Assembly (NCBI RefSeq): GCF_003285265.1
Contig: NZ_CP030239.1
Span: 3,504,131-3,568,130, forward strand
From: Paracoccus mutanolyticus
GTDB taxonomy: Bacteria; Pseudomonadota; Alphaproteobacteria; Rhodobacterales; Rhodobacteraceae
Direction of reading: 5' to 3'
DNA: 64,000 bases
Shown here: piece by piece, positions 9,395 through 18,817 of the stretch
Position numbering within the stretch: position 1 is the first letter of the stretch
Layout: the number at the start of each line of letters is the position of its first letter
The notes under the pieces: generated by a model
Told to the model about the DNA's origin: nothing
The model's input: only the letters and a program-made list of their open reading frames with translations
Databases searched by the model: none
Made by a program: the position numbers and the translations under genes

Positions 9395-10765
9395 ATGAAA
9401 TACCAATCGCAAAAGATCGCGCTGGCCTATATCTATGTCGCGCTGATCCTGTTCGCCGTCCAGGTCACCATGGGCCTGGTCATCGGCTACATCTACGTCA
9501 ACCCGAACTTCCTGTCCGAGATCCTGCCCTTCAACATCGGCCGGATGCTGCACACCAACTCGCTGATCGTCTGGCTGCTGACCGGCTTTTTCGGCGCCGC
9601 CTATTTCCTGATCCCCGAGGAAGCCGAGCGCGAGATCCATTCGGTCAAGGCCGCCTATGTCCAGCTTGCCATTCTGGTGATCGGCACGGCGGGCGTGGTC
9701 GTGACCTATCTGTTCAACCTGTTCGAGGGCAATGTCCTGCTGGGCCGCGAGGGGCGCGAGTTCCTGGAGCAGCCGCGCTGGGTCAAGGCCGGCATCGTCG
9801 TCGCGGCCCTGATCTTCCTGTGGAACGTCAGCATGACCGTGCTGAAGGGCCGCAAGACGGTGATCTCGTCGATCCTGCTTCTGGGGCTCTGGGGGCTGGC
9901 GCTGCTGTTCCTGTTCTCGTTCTACAACCCGTCGAACCTGGCTTTGGACAAGCAATACTGGTGGAACGTCGTCCACCTGTGGGTCGAGGGCGTGTGGGAG
10001 CTGATCATGGCCTCGATCCTGGGCTTCCTGATGCTGAAGCTGACCGGCGTGGACCGCGAGGTGGTGGAAAAATGGCTCTACGTCATCGTCGCCACCGCGC
10101 TGTTTTCCGGCATCCTCGGCACCGGGCACCATTATTACTGGATCGGCCTGCCGGCTTACTGGCAGTGGATCGGCTCGATCTTCTCCAGCTTCGAGGTGGT
10201 GCCGTTCTTCGCGATGATGAGCTTTGCCTTCGTCATGGTCTGGAAGGGCCGGCGCGATCACCCGAACAAGGCGGCGCTGCTGTGGAGCCTCGGCTGCTCG
10301 GTCCTGGCCTTCTTCGGCGCGGGCGTCTGGGGCTTCCTGCACACGCTGCACGGGGTGAACTATTGCACCCACGGCACGCAGGTCACCGCGGCGCACGGGC
10401 ACCTGGCCTTCTATGGCGCCTATGTCTGCCTGAACCTCGCGCTTTTCACCTATGCGCTGCCGATCCTGCGCCGCCGCGACCCCTATAACCAGGTGCTGAA
10501 CATGGCAGCCTTCTGGCTGATGTCGGGGGGCATGCTGTTCATGACCTTCGTGCTGACCTTCGCCGGCACGCTGCAAACCCACCTGCAGCGCGTCATGGGC
10601 GAATATTACATGGATGTGCAGGACCAGATCGCGCTGTTCTACTGGATGCGGCTGGGCGCCGGGGTGGCGGTCGTGCTGGGGGCCTACATGCTGATCTATT
10701 CGCTGCTGAAGCCGCGCCGCGAAGTGATCGAACCCGGCCCCGTGATCCAACATGCAGCGGAGTGA
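9395..10765 (+). CDS. norB: NorB, catalytic haem-copper-family subunit of nitric-oxide reductase
   Basis: Intact 456-residue polytopic membrane protein of the cNOR type, with no quinol-oxidase N-terminal extension. Recognisable parts are RMLHTNSLIVWLL (haem ligand region), HLWVEGVWELI (His plus the conserved Glu of the FeB site), GTGHHYYWIG (His pair) and AAHGHLAFYGAYV (haem b/b3 ligands). ATG 9395 follows AGGGGG by seven bases. It reduces NO to N2O at the haem b3/FeB centre. Confidence 0.97.
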   Translation: MKYQSQKIALAYIYVALILFAVQVTMGLVIGYIYVNPNFLSEILPFNIGRMLHTNSLIVWLLTGFFGAAYFLIPEEAEREIHSVKAAYVQLAILVIGTAGVVVTYLFNLFEGNVLLGREGREFLEQPRWVKAGIVVAALIFLWNVSMTVLKGRKTVISSILLLGLWGLALLFLFSFYNPSNLALDKQYWWNVVHLWVEGVWELIMASILGFLMLKLTGVDREVVEKWLYVIVATALFSGILGTGHHYYWIGLPAYWQWIGSIFSSFEVVPFFAMMSFAFVMVWKGRRDHPNKAALLWSLGCSVLAFFGAGVWGFLHTLHGVNYCTHGTQVTAAHGHLAFYGAYVCLNLALFTYALPILRRRDPYNQVLNMAAFWLMSGGMLFMTFVLTFAGTLQTHLQRVMGEYYMDVQDQIALFYWMRLGAGVAVVLGAYMLIYSLLKPRREVIEPGPVIQHAAE

Positions 10766-10769
10766 GACG

Positions 10770-11573
10770 ATGGACGGACCCTTCGACGTGACGGGGGCGG
10801 ACGCCCCCTTCTACCTGCCCCAGGGCGACGAATGTGCGATCTTCGCCGCCGCCCATGCCGCCAGCCTGCCCCTGCTGCTGAAAGGACCCACAGGCTGCGG
10901 CAAGACCCGCTTCGTCGCCCATATGGCGGCGCGGCTGGGCCGGCCGCTTTACACCGTCGCCTGCCACGACGACCTCTCGGCCGCCGACCTGATCGGCCGC
11001 TATCTGCTGAAGGGCGGCGAGACGGTCTGGGTCGACGGCCCCCTGACCCGGGCCGTGCGCCAGGGCGCGATCTGCTATCTGGACGAGGTGGTCGAGGCCA
11101 GAAAGGACGTGGCCGTGGTGCTGCACCCCTTGACCGACGACCGCCGCATCCTGCCGATCGACCGCACCGGCGAGGAATTGCAGGCGGCGCCCGGCTTCAT
11201 GCTGGTCGCGTCCTACAACCCCGGCTACCAGAACATCATGAAGACGCTGAAGCCCTCGACCCGGCAGCGTTTCCTGTCGGTCGAATTCACCTTCCCCCGA
11301 CCCGAGCATGAAATCCCCGTGGTGGCGCGCGAAAGCGGGCTGGACCAGGATCGCGTGGCGCTGCTGGTGCGGTTGGCGAACAAGCTGCGCGGGCTCAAGG
11401 GCCAGGATCTCGAGGAAGGCGTATCGACCCGGCTGGTGGTCTATGCCGCGACCCTGATCGCCGGCGGCATGGCGCTGGACCGCGCCATCCTGGCCGCGAT
11501 GATCGAGCCCCTGACCGACGACGCCGACACCCGCAAGGGCCTGCTGGACCTGGCCGTGGCGGTGACGGGATAG
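10770..11573 (+). CDS. norQ: NorQ, MoxR-type AAA+ ATPase for NorCB activation
   Basis: Intact 267-residue AAA+ protein of the MoxR/CbbQ/NorQ group. Walker A is GPTGCGKT near residue 38, Walker B is CYLDEVVEA, and sensor 1 lies in VASYNPGYQ. The ATG at 10770 is preferred over an earlier in-frame ATG (10752) because GGAG sits seven bases before it and the earlier start would overlap norB. NorQ works with NorD, probably to insert non-haem FeB into NorB. Confidence 0.95.
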   Translation: MDGPFDVTGADAPFYLPQGDECAIFAAAHAASLPLLLKGPTGCGKTRFVAHMAARLGRPLYTVACHDDLSAADLIGRYLLKGGETVWVDGPLTRAVRQGAICYLDEVVEARKDVAVVLHPLTDDRRILPIDRTGEELQAAPGFMLVASYNPGYQNIMKTLKPSTRQRFLSVEFTFPRPEHEIPVVARESGLDQDRVALLVRLANKLRGLKGQDLEEGVSTRLVVYAATLIAGGMALDRAILAAMIEPLTDDADTRKGLLDLAVAVTG

Positions 11574-11577
11574 CGCC

Positions 11578-13496
11578 ATGGCCCACATCGAGATCGCCCC
11601 CTGGGAACCCGAGGAAACCGTCGGCAAGCTGTGGCACCGGCTGGCCTCGCGCATGGACCCGCCGCAGCGCTACCCCGAGGCCGCCGTCCGCTTCGACGAC
11701 ATGCGCGGCCGCATCGCCGTGCTGTTCCGGGGCCTCGGCGGGGCGGCCGATGTCGAGCTGAAACCGGTGGCCGACCAGTCCGGCCGCCACCGCATCTCCT
11801 GGCGGCGTCGGCTGGCCTTTGACCAGGAACGCCTGGCCCGCAGCAGCTTCGACGGCGACGCCCTGCGCCTGCCGGTCGAGCTGGCCGAATTCCCGCAGGC
11901 CGAGGATAACGAGGGGCTGTATCTGTGGCTCGCCGCCGCCTCGGCCCATGCCCCACGCTTTGCCGCCGAGACCGATCCGCTGCGCGCCGATCTGGCCGGC
12001 ATCGCCGCCGGCATGGCGATGCTGCGCGCGACGCGGATGCCGCGCCCGGGCTGCGCCCGCTGTGGTCGCGGCTGGCTGCCGCGCATCTGCAGGCCCGCCG
12101 CCGCCCCGCCCTGCGCGGGACCGAGGCGCAGGTCGAGACCCTGGTCCGCCACCTGCTGGGCGATCCGCAGCCGCCGGAACCGGCGCTGCTGGCCGGCTAT
12201 GCCGCCCCGCCCGCGCATTGGGCCGCGCCGCGCGGCATCGTCCGGTGCTGCCGGTGCCGATGTGGCCCGACCTGCGCGGCCTAGGCCAGGGCCCCGGCGA
12301 ACAGGTCGCAAGCCTGCCCACCGGCGGCACGCCCGAGGAAGGCGGCGACGGCACCGCCCGCAAGACCCGGCGGATGAAATCCGACCAGGCCGAGCGCAAG
12401 GATAGCATCATCCTTTACAAGTTCGAGGCGATGCTGACCTGGGCCGAGATGATGAACATCAACCGCCGGGTCGAGGACGACGACCTCGACAATGCCAAGA
12501 AGGCCGCCGACGACCACGAGGAGATCGTGCTGGGCCAGGTCTCGAAGGCCCCGGCGACCAAACTGAAGCTGCATCTCGACCTCGCGCCCGAGGACGTGGA
12601 CCGCGAGCGCATCGCCGGCCGCTTCACCTATCCCGAATGGGACGCGAGGGGCGGCGTCTGGCTGCCCGACCATTGCCGCGTGCTGGCCGCGCCGGTCGAG
12701 CCGGTGCCCGATTACGCCGGCGTCATCGATCCCGCCGCCCGCCGCCGCATCGAGGCCGTGCGCCGCCGTTCCAGGCGCTGCGCCCGGCCAGGGCATCCGC
12801 CACGCCCAGCCCGATGGCGACGAACTGGACCTGGACGCCGCGCTGCGCTCCGTCGCCGACCTGCGCGCGACCGGGCGCGGCAGCGACCGCATCTGGCAGC
12901 AGGCCCGGCAGGAAAACCGCGACCTCGCCGTCTCGATCCTGCTCGACGTGTCGCGCTCGACCGAAAGCGCCGTGACCGGTCGCCCGGTCATCGACATCGC
13001 GCGCGAGGCGCTGACCGCGCTGGCCTGGGGCCTGGACGCCTGCGGCGACCGCTTCGCCATCCAGGGCTTTTCCTCGCTGAAGCGCGACCGGGTCTGGATC
13101 CACGACTGCAAGCCCTTCACCGAGCCCATGTCGCGCGCGGTCGAGGCGCGCATCCACGCCCTGCGTCCGGGCTTCTATACCCGGCTCGGCGCCGCGATCC
13201 GCCACGCCTCGGCCGGGCTCGCCGACGAGGGCCGGTCGCGCCGGCTGCTGATCGTCATCACGGACGGCAAGCCCAACGACCTGGACCATCACGAGGGCCG
13301 CCACGGCATCGAGGACAGCGCCATGGCCGTGCGCCAGGCCCGCCGCGCCGGCCATGCGGTCTTTGGCATCACCATCGACAAGGGCGCGCAAAGCTGGTTC
13401 CCGCGCATCTTCGGCCAGGGCGGTTTCTCGGTGATCCGCGATCCCGACCGGCTGACCGGCGCCCTGCCGGAAATCTATCGCCAGCTGGTGCTGTGA
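11578..13496 (+). CDS. norD: NorD, VWA-domain activator of NorCB (frameshifted)
   Basis: Partner of NorQ. The N-terminal third is in one frame from ATG 11578 (MAHIEIAPWEPEE). The frame changes near 12040, near 12240 and near 12765. The middle segment reads KDSIILYKFEAMLTWAEM and NRRVEDDDLDNAKKAADDHE. The C-terminal third is a von Willebrand A domain with the MIDAS motif DVSRST, followed by SSLKRDRVWIHDCK and the second metal-site strand LLIVITDGKPND. About 639 residues after repair, normal for NorD. The stop overlaps the norE start as TGATG. Confidence 0.93.
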
Positions 13497-14032
13497 TGCG
13501 GATCGACGACCTGCCGGGAGAGCTGATCCTGTGGATCCTGATCGCCTCGGAAGTGCTGGTCTTTGCCGCCGGGCTTTCCGCCATGGTGGCGATGGGGCTG
13601 CGCGACCCGCAGGGCTTTGCCGCCGCGCAGGGCCATCTGGACGGGCGGCTGGCGGCACTGAACACGGTGATCCTGGTCACGTCGGGCCTGTTCGCGGCGC
13701 GGGCGGAACGCGACGCCGCCGCCGGCCTGCGCGCCCGCGCCCGGCTGGGCCTGGGCCTCGCCGGACTGGGCGGATTGATGTTCCTGGCGCTGAAGGCGGT
13801 GGAATACGCGCGCGACATCCGGGCCGGGCTGGGGATGGACGGACATCCCTTCTATACCTTCTATTACCTGCTGACCGGCTTTCACGCCGCCCATGTCATC
13901 GCCGGCGTGGCGGTGCTGGCGCTGGTCGCGATCCGGGCCCGGCCGGCGCCGGTGCAGGCCGGGGCGATGTTCTGGCATATGGTGGATCTGGTCTGGGTGC
14001 TGATCCTGCCCGTCATCTATCTGATCTGGTAG
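13496..14032 (+). CDS. norE: NorE, cytochrome-oxidase-subunit-III-like membrane protein
   Basis: Intact 178-residue protein with five predicted membrane helices of the COX3 family (ILWILIASEVLVFAAGL, then LNTVILVTSGLFAAR, GLGGLMFLALKAVEY, FYYLLTGFHAAHVIAGVAVL and MVDLVWVLILPVIYLIW). The FHxxHVxxG motif is typical of subunit III. NorE is not essential for catalysis but raises NO-reductase activity in Paracoccus (family knowledge). Confidence 0.93.
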   Translation: MRIDDLPGELILWILIASEVLVFAAGLSAMVAMGLRDPQGFAAAQGHLDGRLAALNTVILVTSGLFAARAERDAAAGLRARARLGLGLAGLGGLMFLALKAVEYARDIRAGLGMDGHPFYTFYYLLTGFHAAHVIAGVAVLALVAIRARPAPVQAGAMFWHMVDLVWVLILPVIYLIW

Positions 14033-14038
14033 GCGCCG

Positions 14039-14283
14039 ATGGACCCGCTGATCCGATGCTGGTTGCAACTGATGGGCCTGACGGCCGCCACCGCGCTGCT
14101 GGCCGGCGTCGACGGGCGGCTGGCGGCGGTCGGGCTGCTGGCGCTGGCCTGGCTCAAGGCGCGCGCGATCCTGCGGGGTTTCCTGCACCTAGGCGACGCG
14201 CCGGGGTGGCTTGGCGCCTTCATGCTGCCGCGGGCCTGTGGCTGGCGGGGCTTGCCGGCTTATGCGTGCTGGTGCTGGGCTAG
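14039..14283 (+). CDS. norF: NorF, small membrane protein of the nor operon (frameshifted)
   Basis: About 81 residues with two hydrophobic helices. It begins MDPLIRCWLQLMGLTAATAL and continues through LKARAILRGFLHLGDAPG. The final helix (AAGLWLAGLAGLCVLVLG) is in another frame, so one indel lies near 14225. It follows norE by six bases. NorF and NorE act together to support NO reductase. It meets the regulator on the opposite strand tail to tail. Confidence 0.82.
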
Positions 14284-14985
14284 GCCCGGCCCAGGGCTCG
14301 GCATTGGCGGCCTCGCGCAGCCGCCCGACCGAGGCGATGACGGCGCTGGTCTGGTCGATCCTGACGCCATGCGGGCGCAGCTTGAGAAAGGCGCGGCTCA
14401 GGCTTTCGGGCTTCATCCCCAGCCGCCCGGCGATCAGCGTCTTGTCATAGGGCAAGGCGACGGTCGCGCCCTCTGCATCGGGCGGGCAGAGGTCAAGCAG
14501 GAACTCGGCAACGCGCTGGGCGGCGGAACGCACCTTCAGCTGCTTGATCTGCTCGCCAAGGCTTTGCAGGTGCAGGAAGGTCGCCACAGGATCGAGCTCG
14601 CCGCCTCCGGGAAGCGGCTTGCAGCAGGTTCAGCGAAGGCCTGGGCCGGCAGCGCCACCACCTCGCTGGCGGTCGAGGCCTCGGCCGAGACCGGATAATC
14701 GGCCCGGCGCAGCGCGATCGGCTCGCCAAAGCTTTGCCCGCGGGTCATGACGCCCACCACCGCCTCGGCCCCGTTCGGCGCGATGCGGTAAAGCTTGACC
14801 CAGCCCTCGGCCATGATGTGGATGGCGGTGGCCGGGTCGCCCTGATGGAAAAGCGCCTGCCCGCGCGCCAGCCGCAGCACCTGCGCCGAATCCAGAAGCC
14901 GATCCGTCATCCCCGCGGGCAGGCCCGCGAACAGCCGTGACTGCCCGGCGATGCGGCGGTGCAATTCGGTCAGTCTATGGCTCAT
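14189..14985 (-). CDS. nnrR: NNR/NnrR-type Crp/Fnr transcription activator (frameshifted)
   Basis: Effector domain (MSHRLTELHRRIAGQSRLFAG ... QALFHQGDPATAIHIMAEGWVKLYRI) followed, after a frameshift near 14600, by the dimerisation helix (FLHLQSLGEQIKQLKVRSAAQRVAEFLLDL) and helix-turn-helix (YDKTLIAGRLGMKPESLSRAF). No FNR-type cysteine cluster is present near the N-terminus, which fits the haem/NO-sensing NNR/DNR group rather than FNR. Lying next to norF supports NO control of nor and nos through the TTGAC-N4-GTCAA box. The literal frame runs on to 14189 inside norF; a lost base near the end could make it stop around 14280. Confidence 0.8.
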
Positions 14986-15066
14986 GGTGCGGCTCCGGGA
15001 ACGGAAGGCCAAGGTAGGGGGAAGCGCAGCGACAAGGCAAGGCGCGACGCGCCGGGCCTGTCTTCC

Positions 15067-15079
15067 GATGATTGTCATC
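15067..15079. promoter_or_regulatory. Perfect palindrome between divergent genes
   Basis: GATGATTGTCATC (GATGA-N3-TCATC) lies between the regulator start (14985) and the CYTH gene start (15137). It could be an operator. No known family is assigned. Confidence 0.3.
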
Positions 15080-15136
15080 CGGCCGGAACATGCGCATGAG
15101 AGACGCAATCGGGAAACAAGGCGGGTGACGCGCGCA

Positions 15137-15661
15137 ATGCCAATCGAGATCGAACGCAAATTCCTGCTTGCCAACGAGGGCTGGAGGGATGCGGTCGTCC
15201 GTTCGACACGCCTTCGGGATGGAATCCTTGCCTTCTATGACGGGAGAAAGGTCCGCATCCGCCTGTACGACGACAAGGCGACGCTGACGATAAAGGGCCC
15301 CCGCAAGGGCCTTGCCCGGCACGAGTTCGAATATGAAATCCCCCTGCCCGATGGCCTGGTCCTGCTGGAGCAGCACTGCAAGGGCGAGGTGGTCGAAAAG
15401 ACCCGCCATCATATCCCTGCCCTGGGGCACGAATGGGTGGTGGACGAATATCATGGGCTGCTGGACGGGGTGATCCTTGCCGAGGTCGAACTGCCCAGCG
15501 AAGACGCCCGCCTGGACCTGCCCGCATGGGTCGGCAAGGAAGTGACGGGCGTCGACAAGTACCGCAAGATCACGATGGTGAAGGCCCGGAGGAGGAAGCT
15601 GCGGGATGCAGCCCGCAGGGCCGGAAAGCACGCAGCGAAGCAGCCGGACAGGGCCAGATGA
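15137..15661 (+). CDS. CYTH-domain protein (triphosphate tunnel metalloenzyme)
   Basis: Intact 174-residue protein starting MPIEIERKFLL, the diagnostic ExExK motif of the CYTH superfamily. Other conserved strands are KVRIRLYDDKATLTIKGPR, FEYEIPL, VVEKTRHHI and ILAEVELPSED. Members hydrolyse inorganic triphosphate or, less often, form cAMP; the substrate cannot be told from sequence. The basic C-terminal tail (about 25 residues rich in Lys/Arg) is additional to the fold. The ATG chosen gives the standard start of the motif; the ribosome site is weak. Convergent with tctA. Confidence 0.88.
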   Translation: MPIEIERKFLLANEGWRDAVVRSTRLRDGILAFYDGRKVRIRLYDDKATLTIKGPRKGLARHEFEYEIPLPDGLVLLEQHCKGEVVEKTRHHIPALGHEWVVDEYHGLLDGVILAEVELPSEDARLDLPAWVGKEVTGVDKYRKITMVKARRRKLRDAARRAGKHAAKQPDRAR

Positions 15662-15686
15662 GCACGCGTCGGGGAGAGCCGGAAAA

Positions 15687-15713
15687 GGAAACGCGGCCCG
15701 AAGGCCGCGTTCC
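15687..15713 (-). terminator. Hairpin between convergent CYTH gene and tctA
   Basis: A near-perfect stem (GGAAACGCGGCC with GGCCGCGTTCC, loop CGAA). Read on the minus strand it is followed by the T-rich CCTTTTCC, so it probably ends the tctCBA transcript. Confidence 0.7.
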
Positions 15714-15718
15714 AGGGA

Positions 15719-17220
15719 TCAGTCGTCGGCGAAGATCTCGTCCCGCGACTTTCGGATCGAGGGCAGGATCGCGATGACCAGCGCCACAAGGGCGACCAGC
15801 AGCAGCCCGGCCGACAGGGGCGAGGTCAGGAAGGTCGTCATGCTGCCGTCCGGATGATCAGCGCCTGGCGCAGCTTTTCGCCAGCAGGCGGCCCAGCACG
15901 AAGCCGAGGGCCAGCGGCGCGGCCTCGAACTGCAGCTTGTAAAGCGCAAAGCCCAAGAGGCCCAGCACCCCGGCCATGATGACCTGCGCCCCGTCGTTCG
16001 AGATCGAGAACAGGCCGATGCAGCAGAACGCGACGATGGCCGGGAACAGCAGCCGGTAAGGCACCTTCAGCAGCTTCACCCAGACCCCGATCAGGGGCAG
16101 GTTGATGACGACCAGCATCAGGTTGCCGATCCACATGCTGGCGACCAGGCCCCAGAACAGGTCGGGGCTGTTCTGGATGACCTGCGGGCCGGGAACGATG
16201 CCCTGGATCATCATCGCGCCGACCATCAGCGCCATGACCGCGTTCGGCGGGATGCCCAGCGTCAGCAGTGGGATGAAGCTGGTCTGCGCGCCCGCGTTGT
16301 TGGCCGATTCCGGGCCGGAAACCGCCTGCGGCACGCCCTTGCCGAAATCCTGCGGCCGGTCCGAGATGCGCTTTTCCAGCGCATAGCTCGCGAACGGCGC
16401 CAGGATCGCGCCGTTGCCGGGCAGCACCCCCAGGATCGAGCCGAGGCCGGTGCCGCGCAGGATCGCGCCCAGGTTCTGGCGCAGTTCGGCGAAGGTCGGC
16501 AGCAAGCGGCCGATGGTGCCCCGCATCACGTCGCGCTTTTCGGGGTCGGCCAGGTTCTTGAAGATCTCGCCAAAACCGAAGATGCCCATGGCCAGCACGA
16601 CGAATTCGATCCCGTCGTCGATGTAAAGGCCGAAGGTCATGTCGCTCGCGCCCCGTTTCCATGTCGGCGCCGACGCAGGACAGAAGGACGCCCGCGACGA
16701 TCATCGCCAGGGCCTTGACCAGCGAGCCGTGCGCCAGCACCACCGCCAGCACCAAGCCCATGATCATCAGCGAGAAATACTCGGCCGGGCCGAACAGCAG
16801 CCCCAGCTTGGTCATGGGCGTCGCCAGCGCGGCGATGACCAACGTGGCCACGGTGCCGGCGATGAACGACCCGATGGCCGCAAGGCCCAGGGCCAGGCCG
16901 GCCTGGCCCTTCTTGGCCATCTCGTGCCCGTCGATGGCGGTCACGACCGCCGTCGCCTCGCCCGGGATGTTGACCAGGATCGCCGTGGTCGAGCCGCCGT
17001 ATTGCGCGCCGTAGTAGATGCCCGCCAGCATGATCAGCGCGCCGGTCGGGTCCAGCGACAGCGTCACCGGCAGCAGGATCGAGATGGTGGCCACCGGACC
17101 CACGCCCGGCAGCACGCCGACCAGCGTGCCGATCAGGCAGCCGATGAAGCAGAAGAAGATGTTTTGCAGGGTAAAGGCGACCGTCATGCCCAGACCCAGA
17201 TGTTCGAACATGGCCATCAT
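15719..17220 (-). CDS. tctA: TctA-family large membrane subunit of a tripartite tricarboxylate transporter (frameshifted)
   Basis: About 500 residues with 11-12 membrane helices. The N-terminus contains the family motif GTLVGVLPGVGPVATISILLP and GGSTTAILVNIPGEA; the second half has the inverted repeat of that motif, GSILGVLPGNGAILAPFASY and NAGAQTSFIPLLTLGIPPNAVMAL. Frames change near 16655 and near 15850. The last 40 residues (MTTFLTSPLSAGLLLVALVAL to the end at 15719) are in a third frame. The start ATG 17220 lies one base after the tctB stop. Works with TctB and TctC to import a tri- or dicarboxylate. Confidence 0.9.
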
Positions 17221-17221
17221 G

Positions 17222-17782
17222 TCAGTATCCGATCAGCCAGGGCGCCACGGGCAGCGAAAGCCCCAGCGCGTAACGGAACAGCGCGATGCAGACGGCTGTC
17301 AGGATCACGGCAAAGATCACCAGCTCGCCCGGGCGGGCATCCTTGGCGGCAAGGCCCGCCAGGATGATGGACAGCGGCGTCGCCACCGCCATGCCCAGCA
17401 CCGGCACCTTGAAGGCGCCGAGGTCGTGGCCGCGGATGGTGATCGCGAACAGGAACACGCCGATCAGCACCGGCACCATGTCGCGGATCGGCCATGTCCC
17501 GGTCGATTCCGGACGGTCCTTCCAGGTGACGACGATCTGGATCACGCCAAGCACGATGATGATGATGGACAGGGCCCGGGGCAGCAGCCCCGAGCCGACG
17601 CCGCCCTCGCCCCGGAACGGCAGGTCGGCCCCCGCCCAAAGCGCGAACAGGCCGAACACCACAAGGCTGACGCCCGCCAGCCGCTCGCGGCCAAGCCAGG
17701 GGTTCGATGGCGGCGGAACGGGCGGCGCGGGCTGATGGGCCGGAAGATCGACCTGGATGATCTCTGGGGCTTCGCGGCTCAT
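17222..17782 (-). CDS. tctB: TctB-family small membrane subunit
   Basis: Intact 186-residue protein. A cytoplasmic Pro-rich N-terminus (about 35 residues) precedes four membrane helices (LAGVSLVVFGLFALW, ALSIIIIVLGVIQIVV, MVPVLIGVFLFAITI, and a C-terminal pair). The small subunit of TTT systems is poorly conserved, so the call rests on topology, length and its place between tctC and tctA. Confidence 0.87.
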   Translation of the reverse strand: MSREAPEIIQVDLPAHQPAPPVPPPSNPWLGRERLAGVSLVVFGLFALWAGADLPFRGEGGVGSGLLPRALSIIIIVLGVIQIVVTWKDRPESTGTWPIRDMVPVLIGVFLFAITIRGHDLGAFKVPVLGMAVATPLSIILAGLAAKDARPGELVIFAVILTAVCIALFRYALGLSLPVAPWLIGY

Positions 17783-17785
17783 GGC

Positions 17786-18756
17786 TTATTCCACCTTGAT
17801 GTCGGCGGCCTTGACGACCTCGCCCCAGCGGGCGCGTTCGGCAGCCATGAAGTCGGCGAAGTCCTGACCGACCAGATGCGACGGCACGCCGCCGTCCTTC
17901 TGCAGGCTTTCGATGAAAGCCGGGTCGCGCAGCGTTTCCTCGGTACCCGCGGCCAGCTTGGCGCGCACGTCCTCGGGCAGGCCCTTGGGACCCAGCAGGC
18001 CGTACCAGGCCGAGGCGCTGTATTCCGGCAGCCCCGATTCCGCGACGTCGGCACATCGGGAAGCGCCGCGAAGCGTTCCTTGCCGGTCACGGCCAGGGCC
18101 TTCAGCGTGCCGTCCTGCACCAGCCCGATCACCGACGGAACCGTCGTCACCATGAAATCGACATGGCCGCCCAGCAGGTCGTTGATCGCCGGGCCGGCGC
18201 CCTTGTAGGGCACGTGCTTCAGCTTGATGCCGGCCATCTGGCCCAGCAGCAGCGTGGCGACATGGCTGGCCGAGGCATTGCCGGCCGAGCCATAGACCAG
18301 CTGGTCCTGCTTGGCCTTCTCGAGCAGTTCCTGCATCGAATTGACCTGAAGGCTGGGCCCCGCGACGACCACCAGCTGCGCGTCGGCGATCATGGCAATG
18401 GGGTCCAGCGTCTCGGCCGGGTCGTTGCGCAGCTTGAAGATATGCGGGTTCACGACCATCGGCCCCTGGTTGCCGATCAGCAGCGTATAGCCGTCGGGAT
18501 CGGCCTTGGCGACGACGTCGGTGCCCATGTTGGCCGCGGCGCCCGGGCGGTTCTCGACGATGACGCGGCCGCCGATGGCCTTTTCCAGCCGCGCGGCGAA
18601 CACCCGCGCGATGGCGTCGGTGCCGCCGCCGGCGGCATAGGACACCACGATGGTGACGGGCTTCGACGGATAGTCCTGCGCCATCGCGGGCAGCGTCGAC
18701 AGCGCCAGGGTTGCTGCGGTGACGCCCAGCATGACGCGGCGGGTAAACGTAAGCAT
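17786..18756 (-). CDS. tctC: TctC/Bug-family periplasmic solute-binding protein (frameshifted)
   Basis: Start ATG 18756 is preceded by GGGAGG. The signal peptide (MLTFTRRVMLGVTAATLALS ... AMAQ) is followed by YPSKPVTIVVSYAAGGGTDAIARVFA, the Bug-family opening, and by RVIVENRPGAAANMGTDVVAKADPDGYTLL. The frame changes near 18050, after LPDVPT; the last 60 residues (MRAKLAAGTEETLRDPAFIE) are in another frame. About 323 residues after repair, normal for the family. These proteins bind carboxylates such as citrate or aconitate; which one cannot be read from sequence. Confidence 0.9.
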
Positions 18757-18817
18757 GTGTTCTTCCTCCCTTTGGGTAAAGCGGCCCGCCCGCGTCCTCG
18801 ACACGGCGGGGGATAGG

